From contig NZ_MPDJ01000008.1 in the NCBI RefSeq assembly GCF_001881565.1, positions 171,350-235,349 of the forward strand: a stretch of DNA of 64,000 bases, given 5' to 3'. Origin of the DNA: Eisenbergiella tayi. GTDB taxonomy: Bacteria > Bacillota > Clostridia > Lachnospirales > Lachnospiraceae. A program made the position numbers and the translations under genes. Under the pieces are notes generated by a model. The model was given only the letters and a program-made list of their open reading frames with translations, was not told where the DNA came from and ran no database searches. Shown in pieces: positions 45,494-53,580 of the stretch; within the stretch, counting starts at the first letter, position 1; every line of letters begins with the position of its first letter.

Positions 45494-46525
45494 ATGAGTG
45501 AAAAAACGGAAGGCTTCGATACCATTGCCGATGTTATGAAAAAGCAGTATCCGGATCAAAAGAGTTTCTATTACGGTACCTTGCTGCCCTATAGGCTGGG
45601 AGGAAACGATCCCCTGGACGGTGTGGAAATCTGGGAGAGTGAAAAAGGCATGCCACACTGGCATTATGTAACTTATGGTTTTACGGAACTGTACGATAAA
45701 GAAAGTGATGATCCTCAGGTCAGCGGCTATGGTTTTGAACTGACCTTCCGGCTGAAACGAGGAAATGAGGAAGAGCCTCCGGTATGGCCGGTGAACCTCC
45801 TCCAAAATCTTGCCCGTTATGTCTTTTCATCCGGTAATGTGTTCGGATCAGGACATCATCTGGACTGCAACGGGCCAGTAGCGCTGGAAGAGGATACCCT
45901 GCTGATGGCACTGGCTTTTCGGGTGGATCCGGAACTGGGAGAAATGGACACTCCTAACGGACATATGGTATTTCTCCAGGCCGTGGCAATCACCAGGGAC
46001 GAACTGGATGCCATGGTATGCTGGAATGTGGAGAAGGCCTTGAAGGAGATGGAAAAATATCTCCCTCTTTGTATCACCGTACTCGACCGGCCGTCCCTGA
46101 TGGAAAATCCGGCCTTTCATAAGGCATGGAAAACAGGCGTGGAGGCAGATGGATCTTCCACCGGCTTCCTTTATGTGGAAAAGGGAGAGGTAAGACTGGA
46201 GGATGGCCGGGGAACTTTGACTTTAGGGGCGATATGCACCAAGAACCTGCCGCTTATGCTCCGCGCCCGCATAGGAAAAGGGCGTGAACTGTTTATCCAA
46301 AGCCGGGATGCCGCTTTTTCTTTCCGTCCGGGCTCACAGTCCGGAATTGAAAAGGATGGAGAATTGTATCAGCTTACGCTGACAGAACAGGCATTATCAG
46401 AGCTGTGTGCCCTCCTTCAGCCCCATGCCGGCAGCTGGCAGCTTACATCCATGCCCCTGACACTGCAGCTGGAGCCTACGGAAATATTGGATTCGGATGG
46501 GAAGGTAACGGAAGTGATCCGTTAA
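45494..46525 (+). CDS. Suppressor-of-fused (SUFU) domain protein
   Basis: 343 residues. The N-terminal SUFU domain at about 25-200 carries DPLDGVEIWESEKGMPHWHY, GFTELYDKESDDPQVSGYGF and ELTFRL. A second beta-rich domain follows. Bacterial SUFU proteins are often found among polymorphic-toxin immunity genes, though here no toxin is adjacent. The stop is 14 bp before tatD, so the two are co-transcribed. The ribosome site is AAAGGATAAGG. Confidence 0.83.
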   Translation: MSEKTEGFDTIADVMKKQYPDQKSFYYGTLLPYRLGGNDPLDGVEIWESEKGMPHWHYVTYGFTELYDKESDDPQVSGYGFELTFRLKRGNEEEPPVWPVNLLQNLARYVFSSGNVFGSGHHLDCNGPVALEEDTLLMALAFRVDPELGEMDTPNGHMVFLQAVAITRDELDAMVCWNVEKALKEMEKYLPLCITVLDRPSLMENPAFHKAWKTGVEADGSSTGFLYVEKGEVRLEDGRGTLTLGAICTKNLPLMLRARIGKGRELFIQSRDAAFSFRPGSQSGIEKDGELYQLTLTEQALSELCALLQPHAGSWQLTSMPLTLQLEPTEILDSDGKVTEVIR

Positions 46526-46539
46526 AAAGGAATTTAACT

Positions 46540-47331
46540 ATGGACTTAAAATATATAGACATTGGCATAAATTTAATGGGAAAACAGTTCGCCTCCGACA
46601 GGGATAAGATAGTTGAGGAATCCCTGGAAAAAGGCGTAGGACTTATCATAACGGGAACCGATATGCGGTCAAATAAGGATGCGGCTTCCTATCTGAAGGC
46701 AAAGCACCCGGAAAATGTCTGGTGCACCTGCGGACTCCATCCTCATAATGCGGACAGATGGAATCCCGATTACAAACGGGATTTCACGGAATTTATCCGG
46801 AAAAATAAAGAGAATATCGTTGCCCTGGGTGAGGCAGGCCTAGATTACGACCGTATGTTTTCCACGAAAGGAAATCAGCAAAAATGCTTTTCTGATATAC
46901 TGGAACTGGCGGAAGAAATGGATTTGCCCCTGTTTCTGCATGAAAGAGATGCAGGAAGGGATTTCATAAAATTAATGAAGGAACATCCTTCAGTATGCAG
47001 CCGAAGCGTCGTTCACTGTTTTACAGGCTCGAAGGATATGGCCCGGCAGTACCTGCAGCTGGGGTGCTATATCGGTATAACAGGCTGGATCTGTGATGAC
47101 CGCAGGAACCATGATGCGGTGGAAGCAGTGAAACTGATTCCGATGGAACGACTGATGATAGAAACCGACGCCCCTTATCTGACGCCAAGAAATATAAAAG
47201 GATTATCGAGCAGGAATGTCCCGTGGAATATAGCTTATGTGGCTCAAAAGATTGCAGAGATAAAGAAAACTGATACGGAAGAAGTCCGGCGTATCACGCT
47301 GCAAAATACTAAAAAATTCTTCGGTCTTTAA
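46540..47331 (+). CDS. tatD: TatD-type metal-dependent DNase
   Basis: 263 residues. It resembles the true E. coli TatD branch rather than the more common YcfH branch: it opens IDIGINLMGKQFASDR (Asn in place of the usual HxH), then LHPHNADRW, GEAGLDYDR, FLHERDAG, HCFTGS and IETDAPYLTP. This branch is a 3'-5' exonuclease acting on single-stranded DNA in repair. The ribosome site is weak (AAGGAATTT). Co-transcription with a SUFU gene is unexpected. Confidence 0.9.
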   Translation: MDLKYIDIGINLMGKQFASDRDKIVEESLEKGVGLIITGTDMRSNKDAASYLKAKHPENVWCTCGLHPHNADRWNPDYKRDFTEFIRKNKENIVALGEAGLDYDRMFSTKGNQQKCFSDILELAEEMDLPLFLHERDAGRDFIKLMKEHPSVCSRSVVHCFTGSKDMARQYLQLGCYIGITGWICDDRRNHDAVEAVKLIPMERLMIETDAPYLTPRNIKGLSSRNVPWNIAYVAQKIAEIKKTDTEEVRRITLQNTKKFFGL

Positions 47332-47468
47332 GACGGTGGATATGAGGAGGCCAGGAAAGCGGTGTTTACCGCACGGTATTATCATGGAGACATGAGGCAT
47401 TACCTGTATTCCATAAGCCGGTCAAATCCATAAATGGTAATGTGCAGATATGGAGAGAAAAAATAACC

Positions 47469-47498
47469 GTCGGTTAAGAATTCACGTCTGTCGGTTAA
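47469..47498 (+). promoter_or_regulatory. Two direct repeats upstream of the XRE-NADAR promoter
   Basis: GTCGGTTAA occurs at 47469-47477 and 47490-47498. The 21-bp spacing puts both on the same DNA face, and the second ends 11 bp before the -35. An activator or the XRE protein itself may bind here. Confidence 0.55.
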
Positions 47499-47509
47499 CG
47501 GCGCCTCCA

Positions 47510-47538
47510 TTGTGCAACACAGTATGCACAGCTATACT
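47510..47538 (+). promoter_or_regulatory. Candidate promoter of the XRE-NADAR genes
   Basis: TTGTGC and TATACT are 17 bp apart, about 43 bp before the XRE start. The rest of 47332-47580 holds no gene; a small hairpin GCGGT/ACCGC at 47359 may end the tatD message. Confidence 0.6.
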
Positions 47539-47580
47539 TTTTTTATCGGAACAGATAATAAAAGAAAAGGAGCCTTCATT

Positions 47581-48672
47581 ATGAATATGGATTTAGGAAC
47601 ACGCATTTCCGAACTGCGCAGGGAAAAGGGAATGACTCAGGAGCAGCTGGCAAAATTAGTGGGGATATCCGCACCGGCGGTGAGTAAATGGGAAACAGGT
47701 TCTTCCTGCCCGGATATTGCACTGCTGTGTCCGCTTGCAAGGGCTTTAGACACCAATGTGGATACGCTGCTCCAATTTGAGGAAGAACTGTCTCAGGAAA
47801 GACTGGATGAATATCTCAATGAGATTTTGGAGAAAGCCCGGACAGGGAAACAGGAAGAAGCGGAGGCAATGCTGCAGAAACAGCTTCATACGTATCCTTC
47901 CAGCAGCGCCCTTAAATACAATGCCACTACGGTACTGAATTTCTTTCTCATGATTTTTCCCATGGAAAGTCCTGAAAAGAAAAAAGCCTGGCAGATGCAG
48001 AAGAAACAGTTGTTTGAAGAGGTACGTATATCCGGGAATCCCCAATATTGGCAGGGCGCTGTGTCGGGCCTGGCGGCAGCCGCCATACAGGAGGAGGATT
48101 TTGAAGAAGCGGAGCTTCTGCTGAAGGAATTGCCTGAAAACAGCACGGAAAGCACCTTGCTTTGGATGCAGCTGTATCTGAAGAAAAAAGAACCTGAGAA
48201 GGCCCTGGAGGTAACCCAGCACCGTTTGTACGTGCTCGTGCGTCAGATGCTGATGTGCCTGACAACTCTGATGAACGGCGGAATGATAACCGATAACGAA
48301 AAAGTGCTGGAAATATGCGGGGTGTATCATAGGCTGGAAGAAATATTCGGCGTTGGAGGCGGAGTGAGCGAGGGCTTTTTTGTAGAGGCCTACAGGAGAA
48401 TGGACAGGCCGGAGGATGCGCTGAAAAGCCTGATTAAAATGGTGGAGGTTTCCATCAGTCCTATGCAGGAACCAAACCCTCTTCTTTTTTCTCCTACGAT
48501 TCACATAGAAGAGGGACAGTCGGTCACTACCCTGGAAATGAAACAGATGCTCTTGAATAGTATTTTAACCGATGATTTTTTTACTGGCTTTCTGGAGAGG
48601 GAAGAGCTTCAGGAGGCTGTAGAAAAATTAAAACAGGATATCCGGAAGGAGTCTGCCGGAGCAAAAGAATGA
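47581..48672 (+). CDS. XRE regulator with tetratricopeptide-like C-terminus
   Basis: 363 residues. The helix-turn-helix is at 7-60 (ISELRREKGMTQEQLAKLVG, SAPAVSKWETG). The rest is helical with repeat-like pairs (ARTGKQEEAEAMLQKQL, QEEDFEEAELLLKELPE, KKEPEKALEVTQHRL), as in peptide-sensing or stress-sensing regulators. ATG at 47581 follows AAAAGGAGCC. The stop is 16 bp before the NADAR gene, so they share a transcript, and the NADAR gene is a likely target. Confidence 0.85.
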   Translation: MNMDLGTRISELRREKGMTQEQLAKLVGISAPAVSKWETGSSCPDIALLCPLARALDTNVDTLLQFEEELSQERLDEYLNEILEKARTGKQEEAEAMLQKQLHTYPSSSALKYNATTVLNFFLMIFPMESPEKKKAWQMQKKQLFEEVRISGNPQYWQGAVSGLAAAAIQEEDFEEAELLLKELPENSTESTLLWMQLYLKKKEPEKALEVTQHRLYVLVRQMLMCLTTLMNGGMITDNEKVLEICGVYHRLEEIFGVGGGVSEGFFVEAYRRMDRPEDALKSLIKMVEVSISPMQEPNPLLFSPTIHIEEGQSVTTLEMKQMLLNSILTDDFFTGFLEREELQEAVEKLKQDIRKESAGAKE

Positions 48673-48688
48673 GGCTCAGAGGAGGAAA

Positions 48689-49525
48689 ATGGATAAAAAA
48701 GGGATGGCGCCCTTATGGCTTATGTATCCCCATATACCTAATGGAAGCATCGGATGGAGAATGGGTTACGGAGAAAGCTATGGGGATGAATTTTACAGAT
48801 GGTTCCATACCTTAAGCAGGGAGGAAAAAGAGGAATATAACAGAAAATTTCCGGAGCCTGTCTGCTGGAGTCTTTCAGAGTATAACCTTATGCGTTATCA
48901 TACTTTCTGGACGTATCAATGGAACAGGGATACCTGCCGCCATTATTCCATGGAAAAGCTTCGGGAAGAAAGAGCGGCAGGAAAAGAACGGGAAATTATT
49001 TTCTTCTGGGGACATCAGCCCGGAAAAGAGGGAAAAACCGGAAAAGAATGTCTGAGCCAGTGGTATCAGGCAGAGTTCCATGTGGGGCATGTGGCCTATT
49101 GCTGTATGGAACAATATCTGATGGCCGGAAAGGCCAGGTTATTCGAAGATTCAGAAACAGAAAAGAAGATCATGCAGTCTGCCGATCCCTCTGAAATAAA
49201 ACAGCTGGGGCGCATGGTGAAGGGCTTTGATGAAGACGTCTGGGAAAGGTTCAGAGTCCCCATTGCATTGACCGGAAATTATTATAAATTTTCCCAGCTG
49301 AAGGAGCAGCGCTCCTATCTTCTTGGCACCGGAGACAGCCTGCTGGCGGAGGCCAGCCCTTATGATGACATATGGGGAATCGGACTGGATCAGGCGCATG
49401 CCGCCGGAGTGGATGTGACAGGCTGGAGAGGACAGAATCTGTTGGGATTCGCGCTGATGGAAGTCAGGGAAGAAATCAGAAGACTGCGTGAGTTTGAGGA
49501 TGAAGTGGTTTTCCAGGAATGGTAA
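48689..49525 (+). CDS. NADAR-domain (YbiA-like) protein
   Basis: 278 residues. An N-terminal extension of about 100 residues (GMAPLWLMYPHIPNGSIGWR) precedes the NADAR domain: IFFWGH, WYQAEF, CMEQYLMAGKARLF, IKQLGRMVKGFDEDVW, LLGTGDSLLAEASPYDDIWG. NADAR domains hydrolyse N-glycosidic or ADP-ribose linkages; members detoxify riboflavin intermediates or remove ADP-ribose from DNA as DarT antitoxins. No DarT is next to it. The ribosome site is AGAGGAGG. The last codons overlap a small ORF through ATGGTAA. Confidence 0.86.
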   Translation: MDKKGMAPLWLMYPHIPNGSIGWRMGYGESYGDEFYRWFHTLSREEKEEYNRKFPEPVCWSLSEYNLMRYHTFWTYQWNRDTCRHYSMEKLREERAAGKEREIIFFWGHQPGKEGKTGKECLSQWYQAEFHVGHVAYCCMEQYLMAGKARLFEDSETEKKIMQSADPSEIKQLGRMVKGFDEDVWERFRVPIALTGNYYKFSQLKEQRSYLLGTGDSLLAEASPYDDIWGIGLDQAHAAGVDVTGWRGQNLLGFALMEVREEIRRLREFEDEVVFQEW

Positions 49526-49701
49526 CGGGCTTTTTAGCAGAACATTCTGTCACAGGTTTTGCCTGTGTTTATCATAGATATTCATTAAGCAAAGGAGATG
49601 GTTTTTATGAAGAATTATATGAATTTGATACAAGTCCATGGGAGGGAATCCATGAGATAGTCCTCCCGGCATTCGATTTATGGAGGAAAAATGACAACTA
49701 A
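49519..49701 (+). CDS. Possible 60-residue protein between NADAR and DJ-1 genes
   Basis: ATG at 49519 overlaps the NADAR stop (ATGGTAA), and the stop overlaps the next gene's start by 11 bases. Overlap at both ends suggests a coupled gene. The product ends GIHEIVLPAFDLWRKNDN and has no known domain. There is no ribosome site of its own. A separate AAAGGAG followed by ATG at 49608 opens a different 17-codon frame. It may be a decayed remnant. Confidence 0.35.
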   Translation: MVTGFLAEHSVTGFACVYHRYSLSKGDGFYEELYEFDTSPWEGIHEIVLPAFDLWRKNDN

Positions 49702-50281
49702 AATGAATAAAAATGAAATCCTGCTTCTTTTAACAGATCGCTGGTGTGATTGGGAAGCCGCTTATGCCATTGCAGTGGCTAATTCTTTTTCGGACTATAC
49801 GGTAAAAACTATTGCTGCAGAGGGTGAGTCCATGCTATCCATGGGCGGCCTTAAAACCGAGATTGATTATTGTATCAAGGATTACAGGGATTTCAGCAAT
49901 ACCGCAATAGTGATACTTCCCGGAGGCCTTTCCTGGGAAGAAAACGATTATGATGAAATAACCGAATTCCTGACGCTGCTTGCTGCCGAGGGCATACCCA
50001 TCGCAGCCATATGCGGGGCGACAACATACTTGTGCAGGCATGGTTTTCTGAATCATGTGAAACACACGGGAGACAGTTTGGAACTGTTCCTGAATCAGGA
50101 TGGCTATACCGGACAGGAATTGTATGTACCGGCCCAGGTGGTAGCTGACGGCGGGTTTATCACTGCCAATGAAACTGCCGCTGTAGAGTTCGCTTATGAA
50201 ATTTTCAAGCTGCTGAAAGTGGACAGTGACGAGGAAATGGGCCAATGGTTTGATAACTTTAAATACGGAGCGGTGCGCTAG
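49691..50281 (+). CDS. DJ-1/PfpI-family protein
   Basis: 196 residues. The strand-nucleophile elbow is IAAICGATTYLCRHGFL with Cys at the elbow, and an upstream VILPGGLSWEEN carries the conserved Glu-type region. The fold is glutamine-amidotransferase-like; members act as deglycases, chaperones or isonitrile hydratase-like enzymes. The ribosome site is TGGAGG before ATG 49691. The kinase-like gene starts 11 bp after the stop. Confidence 0.87.
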   Translation: MTTKMNKNEILLLLTDRWCDWEAAYAIAVANSFSDYTVKTIAAEGESMLSMGGLKTEIDYCIKDYRDFSNTAIVILPGGLSWEENDYDEITEFLTLLAAEGIPIAAICGATTYLCRHGFLNHVKHTGDSLELFLNQDGYTGQELYVPAQVVADGGFITANETAAVEFAYEIFKLLKVDSDEEMGQWFDNFKYGAVR

Positions 50282-50292
50282 ATGGGAAAATT

Positions 50293-51279
50293 ATGGATAA
50301 ACACAATTTTTTTCATGGGATTGCGGAAGAATTAAGCATGGGAGCTTTGACAGCGCCGGCAGAACGGGTGACAGGCGGTTATCTACACGAGATGTATAAA
50401 CTGGAAACTGCATCTGGGAAGTATGCCGTGAAGCTGCTGAATCCTGTGATCATGAAAAGGCCGGATGTATTTGAGAATTACCGGAGAGCAGAGCTGCTGG
50501 AAAAAGAGTTGTGTGAAAATAAAATTCCGGTAATTCCTGCAATGGAAATAAACGGCTGTAAGATGCAGTGCAAGGACGGCCAATATTTTTATGTGTTTCA
50601 CTGGATAGAGGGGAAAGCGCTGGCATGGGATGAGATAAAAGCGGAGCATTGCAGAGAGGCCGGTGCATTATTGGCCCGGATTCATAAAATCCGGCAGGTA
50701 AAAGAACCTTCCGACATAAAGGAAATCTGTGCCGACTGGGATTTTTATGTCACAGCGGCGGACACAGAATGCCGTGAAATCGCGGGAGAACTGGAAAAAA
50801 ACAGGGATCTGCTGTACTATTGCCAGGAACAGTATAATTCCGCATTAAGGCTTCTTCCGCCGGTATCCTGCATCTGCGACGGGGATATGGACTGCAAAAA
50901 TGTGCTTTGGACGGACGGAAAGCCGGTCATCATCGACTTGGAATGCCTGGATTATGGGAATCCGCTTTCGGAAATGTTCCAGCTGGGCTTAAGCTGGTCC
51001 GGCGGCACGGTATGCAGTATGAATTATGAATCTCTGAACGCCTTTATTTCCGCCTATAAGAAGGAATACGGGGATCTTAATCCGAATTGGAATGCGATAT
51101 ACGGTATCGGCTTCAGCTGGCTGGATTGGTTGGAGTATAATGTAAAAAGAGCTCTGCGCATAGAATGCGGAAGTGAAGAAGAGAGGAAACTGGGCATCGG
51201 ACAGGTGCATGAAACCCTCCGGCGTATTATTTATTATCATACTATCAAAGATGAACTGCTGAAACAGTTATCCAATTAG
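50293..51279 (+). CDS. APH-fold kinase-like protein with altered catalytic loop
   Basis: 328 residues of the APH fold. The catalytic loop reads CDGDMDCKNVLW where the family usually has HGDLxxxNVLW, so the His is replaced by Asp while the catalytic Asp and Asn remain. The metal motif is IIDLECLDYGNP. Start ATG 50293 with a weak ribosome site. It could still phosphorylate a small hydroxyl compound. Last gene before a strong convergent terminator. Confidence 0.8.
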   Translation: MDKHNFFHGIAEELSMGALTAPAERVTGGYLHEMYKLETASGKYAVKLLNPVIMKRPDVFENYRRAELLEKELCENKIPVIPAMEINGCKMQCKDGQYFYVFHWIEGKALAWDEIKAEHCREAGALLARIHKIRQVKEPSDIKEICADWDFYVTAADTECREIAGELEKNRDLLYYCQEQYNSALRLLPPVSCICDGDMDCKNVLWTDGKPVIIDLECLDYGNPLSEMFQLGLSWSGGTVCSMNYESLNAFISAYKKEYGDLNPNWNAIYGIGFSWLDWLEYNVKRALRIECGSEEERKLGIGQVHETLRRIIYYHTIKDELLKQLSN

Positions 51280-51285
51280 TGAAAG

Positions 51286-51320
51286 CGGGAGCATGGGCAT
51301 TTAACCATGCTCCCGTTTCC
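51286..51320. terminator. Strong convergent terminator
   Basis: CGGGAGCATGG pairs perfectly with CCATGCTCCCG, with AAAG before and TTTCCCTT after. It serves the kinase-like gene and the opposing GNAT gene. Confidence 0.85.
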
Positions 51321-51329
51321 CTTGTATTA

Positions 51330-51851
51330 TCAGGCGGGTTCCGGCAGCTCCAGATATTTTTCCATGAGACAGAACCGTCCCTTCCTCCAATCCGCATAGC
51401 CTGTTATCCGGTAACCCAGACTATGATAGAGCTTCAATGCAAATGGGTTTTCCGTAAAAGCGTCTAACCGTATGGCTTTTATTCCCATTTTCAGGACTTC
51501 ACCTTCTATATGTTTCATTGTCCTTCCTGCGACTCCCATATTCTGGAAATCCGGATTCACACATAAACGGTGTATTACGCAATACGGCAGATCTGCATAT
51601 TCCCACCGCCCGTTTATATAGTCATCATCACTTTCCTGGTTCAGAACATAGATGGAGGCGATTCTGCCGCTGATAATTCCCACGTTTAACTCTTTTTTTA
51701 TAATGTCCTCCCGCAGGATTTCTTCATCTGGATACAGATTGTCCCATTGAAAAATATTATGCCTTTCCAGATTTACAATTGCCCCCTTAATGAGAGTGCA
51801 GATTTCTTTCAAATCTCCGGTGTTTCCTTTTCTGTATTCTATTTTCATCAT
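51330..51851 (-). CDS. GNAT-family N-acetyltransferase
   Basis: 173 residues. The acetyl-CoA loop is HRLCVNPDFQNMGVAGRTMK, then a terminal ENPFALKLYHSLGYRITG. It resembles small Firmicute GNATs near YkwB-type proteins. ATG at 51851 follows AAGGATA. It faces the kinase-like gene across a shared terminator and diverges from another GNAT gene. Confidence 0.86.
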   Translation of the reverse strand: MMKIEYRKGNTGDLKEICTLIKGAIVNLERHNIFQWDNLYPDEEILREDIIKKELNVGIISGRIASIYVLNQESDDDYINGRWEYADLPYCVIHRLCVNPDFQNMGVAGRTMKHIEGEVLKMGIKAIRLDAFTENPFALKLYHSLGYRITGYADWRKGRFCLMEKYLELPEPA

Positions 51852-52034
51852 TATCCTTCGCTTTTCCCAACACTATTTGTTATCGGGTTTTCCTGTACAT
51901 TCTGTAAATATTCCGTTTCTATTATACCTGATTTTTAAAAGAAGCCAATATGTTTTTGCAAAGATCGAAGGAATGAGTGATATAATATAATTACGGAAAA
52001 ACCGGATAAATGGAAAGGTATGGAGGTTTGGGTT

Positions 52035-52562
52035 ATGCTGATTGAGACGCAGAGACTGGTAATCAGGGATTTGCAAACAGAAGATGAAGTACCATTTGCT
52101 GAAATGGCGGCAGATGGAAGTCTGAATGATATTGGCTTTGATGAGGACTGCGGCAGCTGGATGGCAGAATGGGTGGCCGAGGCAAAGGAGCTTACACTCA
52201 GAGATAATCCTTTAATGGATTATCTGGCTTATACGGTAACTTTAAAGGATTCAGGCATTGTGGTTGGTTCTGTTGGGTGCTCCTATTATGATGACCTTCA
52301 AGAGACAGGAATTACATATTTTATGAGTGCACAATACCGGAAGAACGGTTATGCGGCAGAAGCTGTAAAAGCATATATCGAATTCTTTTTCAGCAATTAT
52401 AACGTACACAGGATGATAGCGACAGTCAGAGATGAAAATATATCATCCTGGAAAGTGGTTGAAAAAGCCAATTTTATATTGACTGAAAAAAAGAGGTATA
52501 AGGATATAAACGACGATAAAGAGGAACTGTATCGCTTTTATGAGATTACAAGAGGGAAATGA
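52035..52562 (+). CDS. GNAT acetyltransferase, RimJ/RimL type
   Basis: 175 residues. It begins MLIETQRLVIRDLQTEDEV, the usual RimJ/RimL opening, with the acetyl-CoA loop MSAQYRKNGYAAEAVKAYIE and NVHRMIATVRDENISSWKVV near the end. ATG at 52035 follows TGGAGG. The stop overlaps the region of the next start, so it is translationally linked with the exonuclease gene. Confidence 0.88.
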   Translation: MLIETQRLVIRDLQTEDEVPFAEMAADGSLNDIGFDEDCGSWMAEWVAEAKELTLRDNPLMDYLAYTVTLKDSGIVVGSVGCSYYDDLQETGITYFMSAQYRKNGYAAEAVKAYIEFFFSNYNVHRMIATVRDENISSWKVVEKANFILTEKKRYKDINDDKEELYRFYEITRGK

Positions 52563-52564
52563 TT

Positions 52565-53407
52565 ATGAATCGACTTCTGATTATTGACGGCAGCAATCTA
52601 TTATTTCAAATGTTTTTTGGTATGCCTGCAAGAATAGTAAATAAACAGGGTAAGCCTATTCAGGGAACGCTTGGTTTTGTCGGCGCATTACTGAAAATCA
52701 TTCGCAAGACAGAGCCCACATTTATAGCAGCAGTGTTTGATGGCGAGCATGAAAATAGCCGTTCTGCTCTCGATGCTGACTATAAAGCAAACCGGGTTGA
52801 TTATAGTGCCGTTCCGGAAGAAGAAAATCCTTTTTCGCAGCTGCCGGATGTATATGAGGCTCTTAATTATCTCGGCATTAAGCATACAGAAACGGTAACT
52901 TGTGAAGCAGATGATTTAATTGCAGGATATGCCCGAACCTACGAAAAGGAAACGGAGATTATCATATCGTCATTCGACAGCGATTTTTTCCAGCTTATAA
53001 CAGATAACGTTTCTGTACTCCGGTATCGCGGGGATAAAACTTTCATCTGCACGCCTGATTACATAGAGGAAAAATATGGTATCTTTCCATCGCAATATGC
53101 TGATTTCAAATCACTTACAGGAGATACAGCGGATAACATAAAAGGAGCAGATAGAATCGGTCCCAAAACAGCAGCTTATCTGCTTAACGAATTCGGTACG
53201 CTTGATAATATTCTTGCCAATGCAGAAAAGATAGAGAAACCGTTTATAAAAGATTCGGTTATCAGGAACGCGGAACGATTAAAGACAAACTATCGTCTTA
53301 TCAAGCTTGGCAGCAAAGTGCCGCTGCCGTTTGTTCTGCATGAATTAAAGTACAGCTATAATGGAATTACGACAAATGAAGTTTTAAAAGAGATAAAATT
53401 AAGATAA
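52565..53407 (+). CDS. Stand-alone 5'-3' exonuclease/flap nuclease (Pol I N-domain type)
   Basis: 280 residues. Acidic metal sites are visible: LLIIDGSNLL, VFDGEHENSR, CEADDLIAGYA and SSFDSDFFQL, followed by the helix-3-turn-helix DNA clamp DRIGPKTAAYLLNEFG. No polymerase domain follows. Such proteins process flaps and RNA primers. ATG at 52565 has AGAGGG at 8 nt; the ATG at 52559 is too close. No replication gene is near; the pairing with a GNAT gene is unexplained. Confidence 0.9.
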   Translation: MNRLLIIDGSNLLFQMFFGMPARIVNKQGKPIQGTLGFVGALLKIIRKTEPTFIAAVFDGEHENSRSALDADYKANRVDYSAVPEEENPFSQLPDVYEALNYLGIKHTETVTCEADDLIAGYARTYEKETEIIISSFDSDFFQLITDNVSVLRYRGDKTFICTPDYIEEKYGIFPSQYADFKSLTGDTADNIKGADRIGPKTAAYLLNEFGTLDNILANAEKIEKPFIKDSVIRNAERLKTNYRLIKLGSKVPLPFVLHELKYSYNGITTNEVLKEIKLR

Positions 53408-53500
53408 TATAGATTCCCTATTCCTTGTAATCATTTCTTGAAAATATATTTATTCTTCAGTCATTATACCATCCATATAATTTAATTATACAAAATCTTA

Positions 53501-53528
53501 TTGACAAATATGATCTGTGTGTTATTCT
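53501..53528 (+). promoter_or_regulatory. Promoter of the LacI regulator gene
   Basis: Consensus TTGACA and TATTCT are 16 bp apart, about 50 bp before the ATG. Confidence 0.7.
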
Positions 53529-53540
53529 GAATTTATATTG

Positions 53541-53558
53541 ATTGTGTGCGCACACGAT
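53541..53558. promoter_or_regulatory. LacI-type operator
   Basis: ATTGTGTGCGCACACGAT is an 18-bp dyad with a perfect GTGTGC/GCACAC core and central CG, as LacI-family proteins prefer. It lies at about the transcription start, so autorepression is likely. Confidence 0.7.
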
Positions 53559-53580
53559 AACATTAGGAAGTGATTTGTTT

